A stretch of 36,866 bases of DNA, from the NCBI GenBank assembly GCA_030610155.1, contig JAUWSG010000008.1, positions 1 to 36,866 of the forward strand. Direction: 5' to 3'. This stretch comes from Gammaproteobacteria bacterium. GTDB taxonomy: Bacteria; Pseudomonadota; Gammaproteobacteria; SG8-11. A program made the position numbers and the translations under genes. The notes beneath the pieces were generated by a model. The model did no database searches. It saw nothing but the letters and a program-made list of their open reading frames with translations, and was not told the origin of the DNA. Position 1 is the first letter of the stretch; each line of letters begins with the position of its first letter. Below are positions 8,441 to 17,517 of this stretch, in pieces.

Positions 8441-11400
8441 CTAAACTCTTTCAATTTCCTTTTGTTGAAAGAGATGCTCCAGCCACATATTTGACATTTT
8501 TTCCTGTAAGTTATTTTGTGACAATCGATCTTCCCAGTTATCAAGATCAACAATATGCAGGGGCTGGTCTTGCCAGGAACAGCCAAATACGGCCTTGGTA
8601 CGTTTGCCGGTTTGTGGGTCAATTTGCCATTGCAGGCACTGTGAACAAACACCTTTTAACATACACTGCATTTGAGTGCTGATGGATGCCGTTACTCTCA
8701 CGCCGACTTTCGGCATTAAGTCTTTTAATTTATTTTCATAAGCATCTCTGAACGTGCGCACCAGTTTCTGGTTGCCAACAATAATAATGCGATCAATATC
8801 CCGTGCGTGGATAAATTTTTCGTCCGTTGATGTAATATTATCGTCCGCAAAGTTATTAATCACATCAAGCAACTCACCGCTGCCCGTCATGTCCTGTGTG
8901 CGGCGTGATTTAATTGCCTGGCCTTCTTTTACATTCCAGATGATATGGCTTGCCGCCTTTTCCAGCTCATCCTGGCAATATAATTCCCCGTCATGATCAA
9001 GATGCATGATAAAAGAAACATTATTTCCAGCCTTCAGCATGGCAGGCCCCACTCCCAGAATATGAGGGATGCATAGCGAATCGCCAATGATCAGAATGTT
9101 TTCCCTGTCTTCAGGTATGTGCATTCTGACACCTGAGGGGCCCATCAGCGAAATTGGGTCACCTTTTTTGAAGGTGGTGCATATTTTCGAACTTGTACCC
9201 TTATCCATGACCATCAACGAAATAAGCCCTTTTTCCTTGTCGATAAACGAGCCGGTCAGCGCCATTGTTTCTGTTTGTAGTTTGGTGTTTTCAATAACTG
9301 GTGCGAATGTTTCGTAGCTTTGCAACCGAAAGAACTGGCCGGGATGCGCACGTTTAGCGGCCATAGGCGCATGGATTTTAATTTCTATTGTGGTGGGAGC
9401 ATGGCGGATAACATCATCAATCGTTGTTTTAAAAAGTGAAGTTATGTTGTGGCTAAATGACTGGTATTCCTCTTCGTTACCTTGCTGGCTTGCACGATCA
9501 CCGAATGATGACACTATTTGTGGATAGACCCGCATACCGGATGCCACTGCTTTTACGACATTGCCATTAAAAACAGGATGAGTATCACCCAGGAACGTGA
9601 CGTGGTGTTGATTATCATCGTATGAGGTAAAGGCGCCAAAATTTTCTTTCTTAATATGTTCTGTCACAGGCGTTTGCACAAGTTGACCGTCGATATGGCG
9701 GTACGTTTGATAATGCCCGTTTTCTTTATTAAAACTGTCACGATGCTCAAATGAATAGGCGATATTGGGTCGGGCACCTGTGGCGGCAAAAATGGCGCGT
9801 GAGGGTAATGTCATGCACTTATCAGTATTGTGCCAGTTCCCGTCAGCATCTTTTTCGCGCACCTGGCAGACCAGAAATTCAGAATGGCCGTACTTGTCCA
9901 CTTTTACTTCAACAGGTTCGATACCTTGCGCATAATAAATACCTTCTTCCAGCGCTTTAGTGACTTCTTCATGATTGCTTCTGTACGCAGGAGATTCATT
10001 CATGTTCCTTCTGTATGCCACCGTGACGCCTCCCCAGGATTGAATCAGGGGGATAAAATTAGCCTGTTCGTTTTCACTGGATGCGCGGTCTCGTTCACGC
10101 CTGACCGCTTTTCCATGTTCCAGTTGTTCTTCCAGTATAAGACGGGAAACTTCATCGAGTTGTTGATAAATGGCATCTTTGCCGATGCTTTGTTCCAGTT
10201 GTTCATAACGGGAAAGTAATTTTTCGACTTGTTGAATATAATAGGCCTGTACTTCTGTGGCAGTATCAATGCCGGTCAAACCACCGCCGATGACGACGGC
10301 GGGCAGTCTTACCTGTAAATTGGCCAGGCTGGATGCCTTGGCTGCACCGGTGAGCTGTAAAGCCATCAGGAAATCATTCGCCTGGCGCATACCCGGCGCC
10401 AGGCTTCCCGGTACAGGCAGTGCCTGGGGTAATCCGGCACCGACCGCGATGGCAATATGATCAAAGCCCATCTCCCATGCGTCTTCTGTCGTCACTGTGC
10501 CGCCGAAACGCACGGCACCAAAAACCTGAAAACAGGGTCGACGCATGAGTGTAAGGTAAATCAGCTTCAGGAAGTTCTTGTCCCAGCGCACAGTAATACC
10601 GTATTCAGTTACGCCACCAAACCCCGCCATGATACGTTCATCAAGCTGTTCTTCAATATCACGGTAATTTTCAATGGGTGTATCGATAAGGGATTGAGGC
10701 AGCGGCTCGATTTTTAATCCGTCTGTCCCAACGACAGCAAAACCTTCCATCAACAGGTGGTGGGCCAGTGTAAAGCCCGAGGGGCCCATGCCTGTGATTA
10801 GCACCTTCAGACCATTATATGGCTTTGGTAGCCATTGTTTCTGACGTAACGGGTTCCAACGGGTTAACAAATCATATATTTCCACACCCCAGGGGAGTGC
10901 CAGAACATCGGTCAGGCAACGCGTTTCAATCTCTGGAATATTGACCGGTTCCTGCTTTTGATAAATACAACCTTTCATGCAGTCATTACAGATTCGATGC
11001 CCGGTTGACGGACACATAGGGTTATCAATCATAATGGTTGCCAGGGCCGCAATGGTATGACCATCGCGTTTTAAGCTGTGCATTTCAGAAATCTTTTCGC
11101 CTAGCGGGCAGCCGGTTAATGTGACGTTGAGCGGGTTCTTTTTATAACCTTTGTCTGGCTCTCCCTTTTTTTCGTGAAATCCTTTTGAGCAATAGTCACC
11201 TTCATTTTTATGGCAGAAGACACAATAATTGATTTCATTCTGCACTTGCCGCGCGTTCATGCGCTTGTCTGTAAGTTTGAATCCGTCGCGTGGCCGGTTA
11301 TTTACGGGTATGCCTTGCAAGCGATTAAATTTGTCATCAGGCCGGATTTCGGTCGGGACCAGTGCTTGATAATCCAGTCCCCCGGGTAGTTTGAAGCAGA

Positions 11401-11965
11401 CCCAGTTTTTGACTGTGGACTGACCTTCGGTTGTGGTCATGGCGCGTATACACCAGCGCGTTAACAATTCAATCTGGTCTTTATGATTCTCCTGGTCTGA
11501 CAGTAATTGTTCGCCCAGCATGGACACTGCAAGCTCCTGGTCATGTGGATCAAGTGCGTGCTTTATTAATGTTTTTTCCAGCCAGCTATTAAGCTCGGAA
11601 AATGTCTCGATATCTTCCTTCTTCAATAATCGACGACGTGCACGACGCAGCACGAAGGTTTTCTTGAACGCGACGACAGGATTATGGGACAGGGTTTTTT
11701 CTTTTGAGTCGCTGATTTTATCGCTGATTTCAAATAATTCGGCGATGAAGGTTTCAAGTACGGGTGCACAGGCCAGAATCAATTGACTGGTTTGCAGGGA
11801 GTCGCCTGCAAAAGAATTATTTCGATAGTCGATTAATTTTTTATGTAGTTCAGTGTCTAACTGTTCAAGTTGCAGGAGAAATTCCGTGTCCAGTTTTTGC
11901 AGACCCTGCGGCGAGAAAAGGTCTTTATAAGTAAACCCTGATAGACCAAGTTTTTTATTTTGCAT
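8441..11965 (-). CDS. large iron-sulfur flavoprotein: GltD/NfnB-like half fused to PyrK/NfnA-like half
   Basis: This product is about 1174 residues long. Residues 1-240 are a helical region without a recognised fold. Next come cysteine clusters C248/C251/C259/C286 and C318/C326/C329/C333, like the iron-sulfur N-terminus of GltD-type enzymes. Two dinucleotide motifs follow, GMGPSG (392-397) and GGGLTG (560-565), with an ATGARPN loop at about 727-733. From about residue 845 there is a ferredoxin-reductase-like module with MGPSG (941-945). It ends in C1101-x5-C1107-x2-C1110-x18-C1129, resembling the [2Fe-2S] site of PyrK and NfnA. It should move electrons between NAD(P)H and an iron-sulfur or quinone partner in the cytoplasm; the partner is unknown. 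ATG at 11965 is preferred over an upstream TTG at 11977. It is a single-gene unit ending at an inverted repeat. Confidence 0.8.
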   Translation of the reverse strand: MQNKKLGLSGFTYKDLFSPQGLQKLDTEFLLQLEQLDTELHKKLIDYRNNSFAGDSLQTSQLILACAPVLETFIAELFEISDKISDSKEKTLSHNPVVAFKKTFVLRRARRRLLKKEDIETFSELNSWLEKTLIKHALDPHDQELAVSMLGEQLLSDQENHKDQIELLTRWCIRAMTTTEGQSTVKNWVCFKLPGGLDYQALVPTEIRPDDKFNRLQGIPVNNRPRDGFKLTDKRMNARQVQNEINYCVFCHKNEGDYCSKGFHEKKGEPDKGYKKNPLNVTLTGCPLGEKISEMHSLKRDGHTIAALATIMIDNPMCPSTGHRICNDCMKGCIYQKQEPVNIPEIETRCLTDVLALPWGVEIYDLLTRWNPLRQKQWLPKPYNGLKVLITGMGPSGFTLAHHLLMEGFAVVGTDGLKIEPLPQSLIDTPIENYRDIEEQLDERIMAGFGGVTEYGITVRWDKNFLKLIYLTLMRRPCFQVFGAVRFGGTVTTEDAWEMGFDHIAIAVGAGLPQALPVPGSLAPGMRQANDFLMALQLTGAAKASSLANLQVRLPAVVIGGGLTGIDTATEVQAYYIQQVEKLLSRYEQLEQSIGKDAIYQQLDEVSRLILEEQLEHGKAVRRERDRASSENEQANFIPLIQSWGGVTVAYRRNMNESPAYRSNHEEVTKALEEGIYYAQGIEPVEVKVDKYGHSEFLVCQVREKDADGNWHNTDKCMTLPSRAIFAATGARPNIAYSFEHRDSFNKENGHYQTYRHIDGQLVQTPVTEHIKKENFGAFTSYDDNQHHVTFLGDTHPVFNGNVVKAVASGMRVYPQIVSSFGDRASQQGNEEEYQSFSHNITSLFKTTIDDVIRHAPTTIEIKIHAPMAAKRAHPGQFFRLQSYETFAPVIENTKLQTETMALTGSFIDKEKGLISLMVMDKGTSSKICTTFKKGDPISLMGPSGVRMHIPEDRENILIIGDSLCIPHILGVGPAMLKAGNNVSFIMHLDHDGELYCQDELEKAASHIIWNVKEGQAIKSRRTQDMTGSGELLDVINNFADDNITSTDEKFIHARDIDRIIIVGNQKLVRTFRDAYENKLKDLMPKVGVRVTASISTQMQCMLKGVCSQCLQWQIDPQTGKRTKAVFGCSWQDQPLHIVDLDNWEDRLSQNNLQEKMSNMWLEHLFQQKEIERV

Positions 11966-11977
11966 CGGTATACTCAA

Positions 11978-12313
11978 ATTGGGTGAAAAAGAACTATTTA
12001 TCTAGCTGGAGATTGTAAAGGTATTATTTATTGAAAAACAGGTTTTTCATGCGTGCGCGTTAACAAATGGCTAATTTATATAGGGTTTTTTTGTGGTCTT
12101 CGTGAAAATAGAGTCAGTCTGAAAATGCCTCAATGTGAAGCAGTTAATAGATTGTGTTTCAAATTATTTAGATAATGGTGTGCACTGTGATTTCATCACT
12201 GCAGGTTATAAAAACAGGTTATAAAAACAGGTAAAAAATACTTCAAGGAATGCTTACCAGGGTCGCTAACAATATTAAGGTGTTCAACTATACTAAATGA
12301 AGTAGGAGGTTTT
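11978..12313. other. 336-bp divergent spacer with 13-bp tandem repeat
   Basis: The spacer lies between the leftward flavoprotein and the rightward DUF2789 gene and should hold both promoters. It contains a short direct array (see 12202-12236). An AGTAGGAGG ribosome site stands at its right end. I see no further ORF or RNA gene in it. Confidence 0.4.
12202..12236. repeat. 13-bp direct tandem repeat
   Basis: Two perfect copies of CAGGTTATAAAAA (12202-12214, 12215-12227) are followed by a partial third copy starting CAGGTAAAAA. It shares the CAGGTT start with the 14-bp array on the other side of the DUF2789 gene. Confidence 0.85.
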
Positions 12314-12547
12314 ATGATTAATAGTATTTTCAAATCGTTGAACATACTGTTTGCACAACTTGGATTGCCGGACGATGATTCAAGTATCAACAATTTTGTG
12401 GCAAATCACCGGCCATTATCTCCTGATGTCTTACTCGAAGCAGCCCCGTGGTGGACACCTTCACAGGCCTCTTTTCTTTCTGAAGCGATTGATTCTGATT
12501 CTGATTGGGCAGAAGTCGCGGACTCGTTAAACGCCCTGTTACGATAA
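12314..12547 (+). CDS. DUF2789 family small protein
   Basis: The 77-residue product has the features of the DUF2789 family: an N-terminal NILFAQLGLPDD, then HRPLSPDVLLEAAPWW and a closing DWAEVADSLNALLR. It is acidic, has no membrane segment or signal, and is full-length for the family. The function of the family is unknown. ATG at 12314 has a near-perfect ribosome site (TAGGAGGTTTT), suggesting good expression. Short tandem repeats starting with CAGGTT flank the gene on both sides. Confidence 0.88.
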   Translation: MINSIFKSLNILFAQLGLPDDDSSINNFVANHRPLSPDVLLEAAPWWTPSQASFLSEAIDSDSDWAEVADSLNALLR

Positions 12548-12571
12548 GCGAGCGTTTTCACTCTTTCGACT

Positions 12572-12641
12572 CAGGTTTTAAACTACAGGTTTTAAACTAC
12601 AGGTTTTAAATAACAGGTTTTAAACAACAGGTTTGAACAAT
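12572..12641. repeat. 14-bp tandem repeat array, about five units
   Basis: Units start at 12572, 12586, 12600, 12614 and 12628. The first two are identical (CAGGTTTTAAACTA), the third and fourth differ by one or two bases, and the fifth is more diverged. The array starts 24 nt after the DUF2789 stop. It is too short and spacerless to be CRISPR. Replication slippage is the simplest origin; a protein-binding array is possible. Confidence 0.9.
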
Positions 12642-12824
12642 GAGTCGCCCGGGTACGATCGGTCTGTGCCTGTTATTGTAATACCTTGTTTTATTTGTTT
12701 GATTATACCTTTCCTCTCGTAATATTTTATTGCATGCTTGTATCTTGAATATAGCCCCGTTTCATGGTGGTTATTGTAAATAATTATTTCTCAAACTGAA
12801 CGACATAATGCTGTACGACAGGCG

Positions 12825-13648
12825 ATGACGATTGTGCGATATTTGTGCTGCCCTTTTTTTATTCTGGTTTTTTCCTTCACTCTTGGTGCCTGTTCTGAAA
12901 AGGACAGCCAGCAATATAAAAGTGAAATGATTTTTGTATCTGCCGGAGAGTTTATTATGGGCAGTAATAACGTTGATAAAGAGGCAAAGGATTATGGTTT
13001 TATACAGCCCCTATATGTTGATGAACACCCACAGCGAAAAATATTTCAGGATGCGTTTTGGATAGATAAATTTGAAGTGACGAATGGCGAATTTGTCCTC
13101 TTTTTTGAGGCCACTGAAGGGAATATTGCTAAAGCGACCATAGAAAAACAGAAAAGAGAAATACTCGGCTGGCCGCGATTGTCAGTTAACCAGGTCAGCT
13201 GGTTTCAGGCGCAACAATACTGCACCTGGGTGGGCAAAAGATTGCCGTCTGAGACTGAGTGGGAAAAAGCAGCAGGTGGGCCAAATGGACTGGAATACCC
13301 GTGGGGGAATGAGTGGGACCCGAAGAAACTCAATGAAGGATCGGGAGACAGTGAAACCGGTGTTGTGCCAGTGGGCTTATACACATCAGGGCAATCCTTT
13401 TATGGTGTACACGATTTAGCGGGTAATGTGGCTGATTGGTATCACATGTATCCGGGAGCCACATATAAAAGCCAGTTCGGCGGCCAAACGCACAAAGTGG
13501 TCAGAGGCGGGGGTGGGGCGGTATCGGTCATTATGTTATCCCGGCATTATTTCGTGTAAGCCATCGTGATTATGAAAAACCGGCGCGGGTATTTAATGAT
13601 ATTGGTTTCCGCTGCGCAAAAAATACAGACCAGGGAAGTACCAATTAA
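12825..13648 (+). pseudogene. formylglycine-generating-enzyme (SUMF1)-like lipoprotein, frameshifted
   Basis: The first frame (12825-13559, 244 residues) has a lipoprotein signal ending in LGAC (C23). SUMF1-fold motifs follow: AGEFIMGS, VTNGEFVLFFEAT, VSWFQAQQYCTWVGKRLPSETEWEKAA, YPWGNEWD and GVHDLAGNVADWY. It then reaches KVVRGGGG and leaves the family pattern. The next frame continues perfectly: WGGIGHYVIPALFRVSHR, then DYEKPARVFNDIGFRCAK, stopping at 13648. The switch falls at a run of five G (13509-13513); one added G restores a full gene of about 274 residues. SUMF1-fold lipoproteins act in the periplasm or on the inner face of the outer membrane, and many are not true sulfatase activators. 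Either this is a young pseudogene, a sequencing error in a homopolymer, or a slippage site. Confidence 0.82.
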
Positions 13649-13954
13649 GCCTGCTTGACCAGCTGAGGATGTTTGTCCGGGTCAGGATTTAAACACAGAA
13701 CGCTGGCTTTTTATCAATTTCGTCTATATATGCAGGTTTGAGCGTGGCGTATCGGGTGCGACCAAAGCCAGTAGAAGATAACCGAGGCTTGTTTTTAATC
13801 AACGTCAAAATGGGTATGACCATGATGGGTTTGTTGATTTGCTTGAAGAAGTGTTACGATACGGCTCGGGGAATAAAAAGCCTTATCATTTAATTGTTTA
13901 CACACGAAAGCAAAGCTTGTGCTAGTATAGGGCAGAAGTTAAACGGGGGAGTAT
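13649..13954. other. 306-bp intergenic stretch
   Basis: The spacer lies between the broken lipoprotein gene and the GGDEF-EAL gene. No gene with a start and ribosome site is evident. One frame stays open for about 47 codons (13781-13926, roughly) without a start codon and looks accidental or like a decayed remnant. A CGGGGGA ribosome-like site precedes the TTG start at 13955. Confidence 0.3.
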
Positions 13955-16900
13955 TTGGGTTTGGGGAACCATTCGCTAGATAAGTTTTTCGGCGATGCTG
14001 TTCTGCAGTCACTGCCAATGAGTGTCATTATTCTGGATAATGACGCCACTATCCGCTATATCAATCGCGCGTCCAAAGGTTATTTTGGCTACCAGGCCCA
14101 TGAGCTGGTTGGCCAGCCCGTCAGTGAATTGATATTGGGCTACTCTAACCTTGTCAGTATCCATCAGCAACATGTCGTCGCAAAACACAAGGACGGCACC
14201 CGATTTGAATTATACATTTCCGTAAGCCCCTTCATTCTTGGCGAAAATCGCTTATTTATTTGTACCTTTCAGGATAGTCTGGATAGTCGACTGGATAATA
14301 CATTACTCAATAGCCGGGACCGTATGCTGGCTATATTTAAAGAAGCACCTGTCGGTATGATGTTGGTCGATATGAATGGCCGGCCTGTGGAAACAAATCA
14401 GGCGCTACAGTCGATGTTGATGTATAGCGCAGCTGAATTAAAACAAATGACGTTTAGTAGTTTTACTTATTCAGCCGATACCCGAGCTGGTCTAGGGCTA
14501 TATACAGAGCTGGTTGCCGGGAAAAGAGATCATTACCAGTTTGAAAAACGTTATTTACGTAAAGACGGTCAATCAGTACATGGCAAGGTGACGGTTTCCA
14601 TATTGCGTGATGAGTATGGATACCCAAAGTATGCGTTGAGTATTATCGAAGAGATAACGGTACAAAAAGAAAATAATGATACCCTTTCAGCATCCGCAGC
14701 AGCGTCAACATCAGCATCCGAAGAAAAATATCGCACATTATTGAATGATGTGGGTGATGTAATTCTGGTTGTTGATCAGGATGGTACGATTGTTGATGCC
14801 AATAAACGTGTAGAGGATTTTCTGGGGTATAACAAAGACGAAATACAGAATGTTAATTTCTTCAGCTTATTAATTGGCAATAAGGTAAAAGACTATTTCG
14901 CACAATCAGTCACTCATGACGGCCTGGAACCGGAAAGGCTGCGTGATAAGGTGATTCTCTGCAAAGATGGTTCGAAAATGCCTGTTGGTGTGACGTTGAG
15001 CGTAATGGAATATGCCGGCAAACGTTATATTCTGAGTATCATCAGAGATATTACCGAACGGAAAAAAATTGAAAAACAACTGGGCAAGGCACAAGAGGAG
15101 CTTGAGCTGCGGGTTCTGGATAGAACTTCAGCGTTAGAACGTGCCAATAGACAGCTTCTTGAACAAGCTGTCGAGCGTAAGAAAACAGAACAGGCTTTAC
15201 GTGCCAGTGAGCAGCGATTCCGGGCTGTTATAAATAACACACCGATTATATTGTTTGCATTGGACCAGAATGGTGTTTTTACTATGTCTGAAGGTAAAGG
15301 ACTGGAAAGTATCGGGCTAAAATTCGGTGAAGTTGTTGGTCAGTCAATTTATTCTCTCTATGAGGATGTAGAGCAAGTACAGGAAGATTTCAAGCGGGCG
15401 ATGTTGGGGGAGACATTTACTTCTGTGCTCAGTCTTGATCATGCTGTTTTTGAACTATGGTGGTCACCTATTATAGATCAGAATAACCAGGTAAATGGTG
15501 TGATCGGAGTGATGACAGATATCACTGAACGCACACGTGCAGAAGAGAAGATAAGAGCATCGGAGAAAAAATTAAGCACTATCCTGAGTAATATGCAGGA
15601 TACATTTTATAGAACCAACAATGATGGTGAGTTGGTATTAGTGTCACCATCGGTTAAAAAGTTGCTGGGATATTCGCTGGATGAATTAATTGGTGAGAAC
15701 CTGAAAAATCTTTATGTTGATCCTGAAGGTCATAGCAAGTTTCTGGCAGCCTTGAAAGAAAACGATGGTGAGCTTAATAGTTATGAAATGGCTATGAATC
15801 GTAAAGACGGTTCTATCATGCATGTGTCCAGTAATGCGCAGTATTGCTTCGATGAAGGTGGAGAAATTATTGGCATAGAAGGCACAACCCGGGACATTAC
15901 TGAACGCAAGCAGGCAGAGCAGCATCTTCGTTATGTAGTTAACTATGATTCGTTAACCAAGTTGCCGAACAGAACATTATTTCGGGACCGTCTTGACCAT
16001 GCCATGGCCTATGCAAGACGCTATAACCACCTTGTAGTTTTGATGTTTCTGGATGTCGACAGGTTCAAGACCATTAATGATAGTCTGGGTCACCTGGTCG
16101 GTGATCAATTACTCCAGGCGGTATCAGAGCGGCTTCGATCCTGTGCGCGTGAAGGTGATACCGTTGCCCGGCTGGGCGGCGATGAATTTGCGATTGTCAT
16201 GGAAGGCATAGTCGATGTTTCTGATGCTGATATTGCGGCTAAAAAAGTGTTAGGTGCAATGTCAAAATCCTTCATACTGGAAGGACATGACATGTTCGTC
16301 ACCGCGAGTATTGGTGTCACCATATATCCGTCAGATAGTGATGATATTGAATCGCTCATTAGAAATGCAGATACAGCGATGTATCGTGCAAAACAGGCAG
16401 GACGCAACAATTATCAATTTTATACTGAAGATATGAATACCCGGGCAATAGAAAGCCTGTTACTTCAGAATAATTTGCGTAAGGCGCTGGATAATCATGA
16501 ATTTCTGCTCTATTACCAGCCACAGATTAACTTGTCCAGTGGTGAAATGATTGGCATGGAAGCCCTGATACGATGGCAACATCCTGAGTTGGGTTTGTTG
16601 TCCCCTAAACAGTTTATTTCCATAGCGGAAGAGACCGGTTTGATCATTCCGATAGGGGAGTGGGTGCTGCGGAAAGTCTGTCTGCAGTTAAAAGAGTGGC
16701 AAAACAGAGACCTTCCTTTGTTCAGGGTGTCAGTGAATTTGTCAGCCTGTCAGTTCAAACAAAGAAATCTTGTTGGCATTATCTCTGCAATTATTGAAGA
16801 GACGGGTGTTGACCCGTCTTATATTGAGCTTGAGATCACAGAAGGTGTATTGGTGGATGATGAGGAAAAGGCCATCGAGATTCTTCATGAATTAAAGAAG

Positions 16901-17245
16901 TTGGGAATGCATATTTCTATTGATGACTTTGGTACCGGTTATTCCTCATTGAGTTATTTAAAACGGTTTCCGTTAAACACCTTGAAAATTGACAAGTCGT
17001 TTATCCGGGATATTTCAACTGATGCAGATGATGCTGCTATTGCTGAGGCAATTATTGCGCTGGGTCACAGTTTGAGGCTGAAAGTCATTGCTGAAGGTGT
17101 TGAGACGCTGGAACAACTCGAATTTCTTTCGCCAAGAGGGTGTGATGAGGTTCAGGGGTTTTATTTCAGTGAACCACTACCTGAGCATACTATTGTCGAC
17201 TGGATGAAAAATAATCAGACCGGCAATAACCATTTAGTGCATTAA
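13955..17245 (+). CDS. multi-PAS GGDEF-EAL protein (cyclic di-GMP turnover)
   Basis: The 1096-residue cytoplasmic product has five PAS-type sensor domains, starting near residues 10, 125, 255, 415 and 535. A coiled-coil (about 370-415) separates the third and fourth. A GGDEF domain (motif at about 741-745, RLGGDEFAIVM) and an EAL domain (MEALIRW near 868, later DDFGTGYSSL and EGVETLEQLEFL) follow. Both catalytic signatures look intact, so synthesis and breakdown of cyclic di-GMP are both possible. No membrane segment or signal peptide is visible. The start is TTG at 13955, with GGGGGA upstream and the first PAS domain beginning soon after. It is a single-gene unit. Confidence 0.93.
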   Translation: MGLGNHSLDKFFGDAVLQSLPMSVIILDNDATIRYINRASKGYFGYQAHELVGQPVSELILGYSNLVSIHQQHVVAKHKDGTRFELYISVSPFILGENRLFICTFQDSLDSRLDNTLLNSRDRMLAIFKEAPVGMMLVDMNGRPVETNQALQSMLMYSAAELKQMTFSSFTYSADTRAGLGLYTELVAGKRDHYQFEKRYLRKDGQSVHGKVTVSILRDEYGYPKYALSIIEEITVQKENNDTLSASAAASTSASEEKYRTLLNDVGDVILVVDQDGTIVDANKRVEDFLGYNKDEIQNVNFFSLLIGNKVKDYFAQSVTHDGLEPERLRDKVILCKDGSKMPVGVTLSVMEYAGKRYILSIIRDITERKKIEKQLGKAQEELELRVLDRTSALERANRQLLEQAVERKKTEQALRASEQRFRAVINNTPIILFALDQNGVFTMSEGKGLESIGLKFGEVVGQSIYSLYEDVEQVQEDFKRAMLGETFTSVLSLDHAVFELWWSPIIDQNNQVNGVIGVMTDITERTRAEEKIRASEKKLSTILSNMQDTFYRTNNDGELVLVSPSVKKLLGYSLDELIGENLKNLYVDPEGHSKFLAALKENDGELNSYEMAMNRKDGSIMHVSSNAQYCFDEGGEIIGIEGTTRDITERKQAEQHLRYVVNYDSLTKLPNRTLFRDRLDHAMAYARRYNHLVVLMFLDVDRFKTINDSLGHLVGDQLLQAVSERLRSCAREGDTVARLGGDEFAIVMEGIVDVSDADIAAKKVLGAMSKSFILEGHDMFVTASIGVTIYPSDSDDIESLIRNADTAMYRAKQAGRNNYQFYTEDMNTRAIESLLLQNNLRKALDNHEFLLYYQPQINLSSGEMIGMEALIRWQHPELGLLSPKQFISIAEETGLIIPIGEWVLRKVCLQLKEWQNRDLPLFRVSVNLSACQFKQRNLVGIISAIIEETGVDPSYIELEITEGVLVDDEEKAIEILHELKKLGMHISIDDFGTGYSSLSYLKRFPLNTLKIDKSFIRDISTDADDAAIAEAIIALGHSLRLKVIAEGVETLEQLEFLSPRGCDEVQGFYFSEPLPEHTIVDWMKNNQTGNNHLVH

Positions 17246-17291
17246 ATTCAGTTACAAGATTCAAGTACCAAGTACTCACACACGACCAGGC

Positions 17292-17434
17292 TCGTCATTC
17301 CGGCGCATGCCGGAATCCAGACTACCACTATACCCTATACCCTCTATAATCACGTTTCTTCCCACGACCCGGGACAGTCATACCATATAGCCCATGTCAC
17401 CATCTCTGGATTCCGGCATGCGCCGGAATGACGA
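17292..17434. repeat. perfect 30-bp inverted repeat (CATTCCGGCGCATGCCGGAAT type)
   Basis: Arms 17292-17321 and 17405-17434 are exact reverse complements over 30 nt, separated by 83 nt. Each arm itself contains the imperfect palindrome ATTCCGGCGCATGCCGGAAT. Such repeats are a widespread intergenic family in proteobacteria, REP/MITE-like in form. The 143-bp unit sits between the GGDEF-EAL gene and the convergent SDR gene and carries no transposase. It would fold into a very stable hairpin on either strand. Confidence 0.92.
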
Positions 17435-17462
17435 TTTTAATTATTTTCGGGGTCTGATGTTA

Positions 17463-17504
17463 ACTCAGCACTCAGCACTCAGCACTCAGCACTCAGCACT
17501 CAGC
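17463..17504. repeat. 7-bp tandem repeat, six perfect copies
   Basis: The unit ACTCAGC is repeated six times without change in the spacer next to the end of the SDR gene (stop at 17518). A six-copy perfect heptamer is expected to be variable by replication slippage. It lies outside any coding sequence. Confidence 0.95.
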
Positions 17505-17517
17505 ACCAAGCCCATCG

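Noticed and set aside
12572-12641. CRISPR or iteron-type replication origin
   Set aside because: Units are contiguous 14-mers without spacers, and no replication initiator gene is nearby.
13781-13926. Open stretch of about 47 codons before the GGDEF-EAL gene
   Set aside because: It has no start codon or ribosome site and resembles nothing I recognise; it may be chance or a remnant.
17463-17504. CRISPR-like array of ACTCAGC repeats
   Set aside because: The repeats are 7 bp with no spacers; this is a simple tandem repeat.
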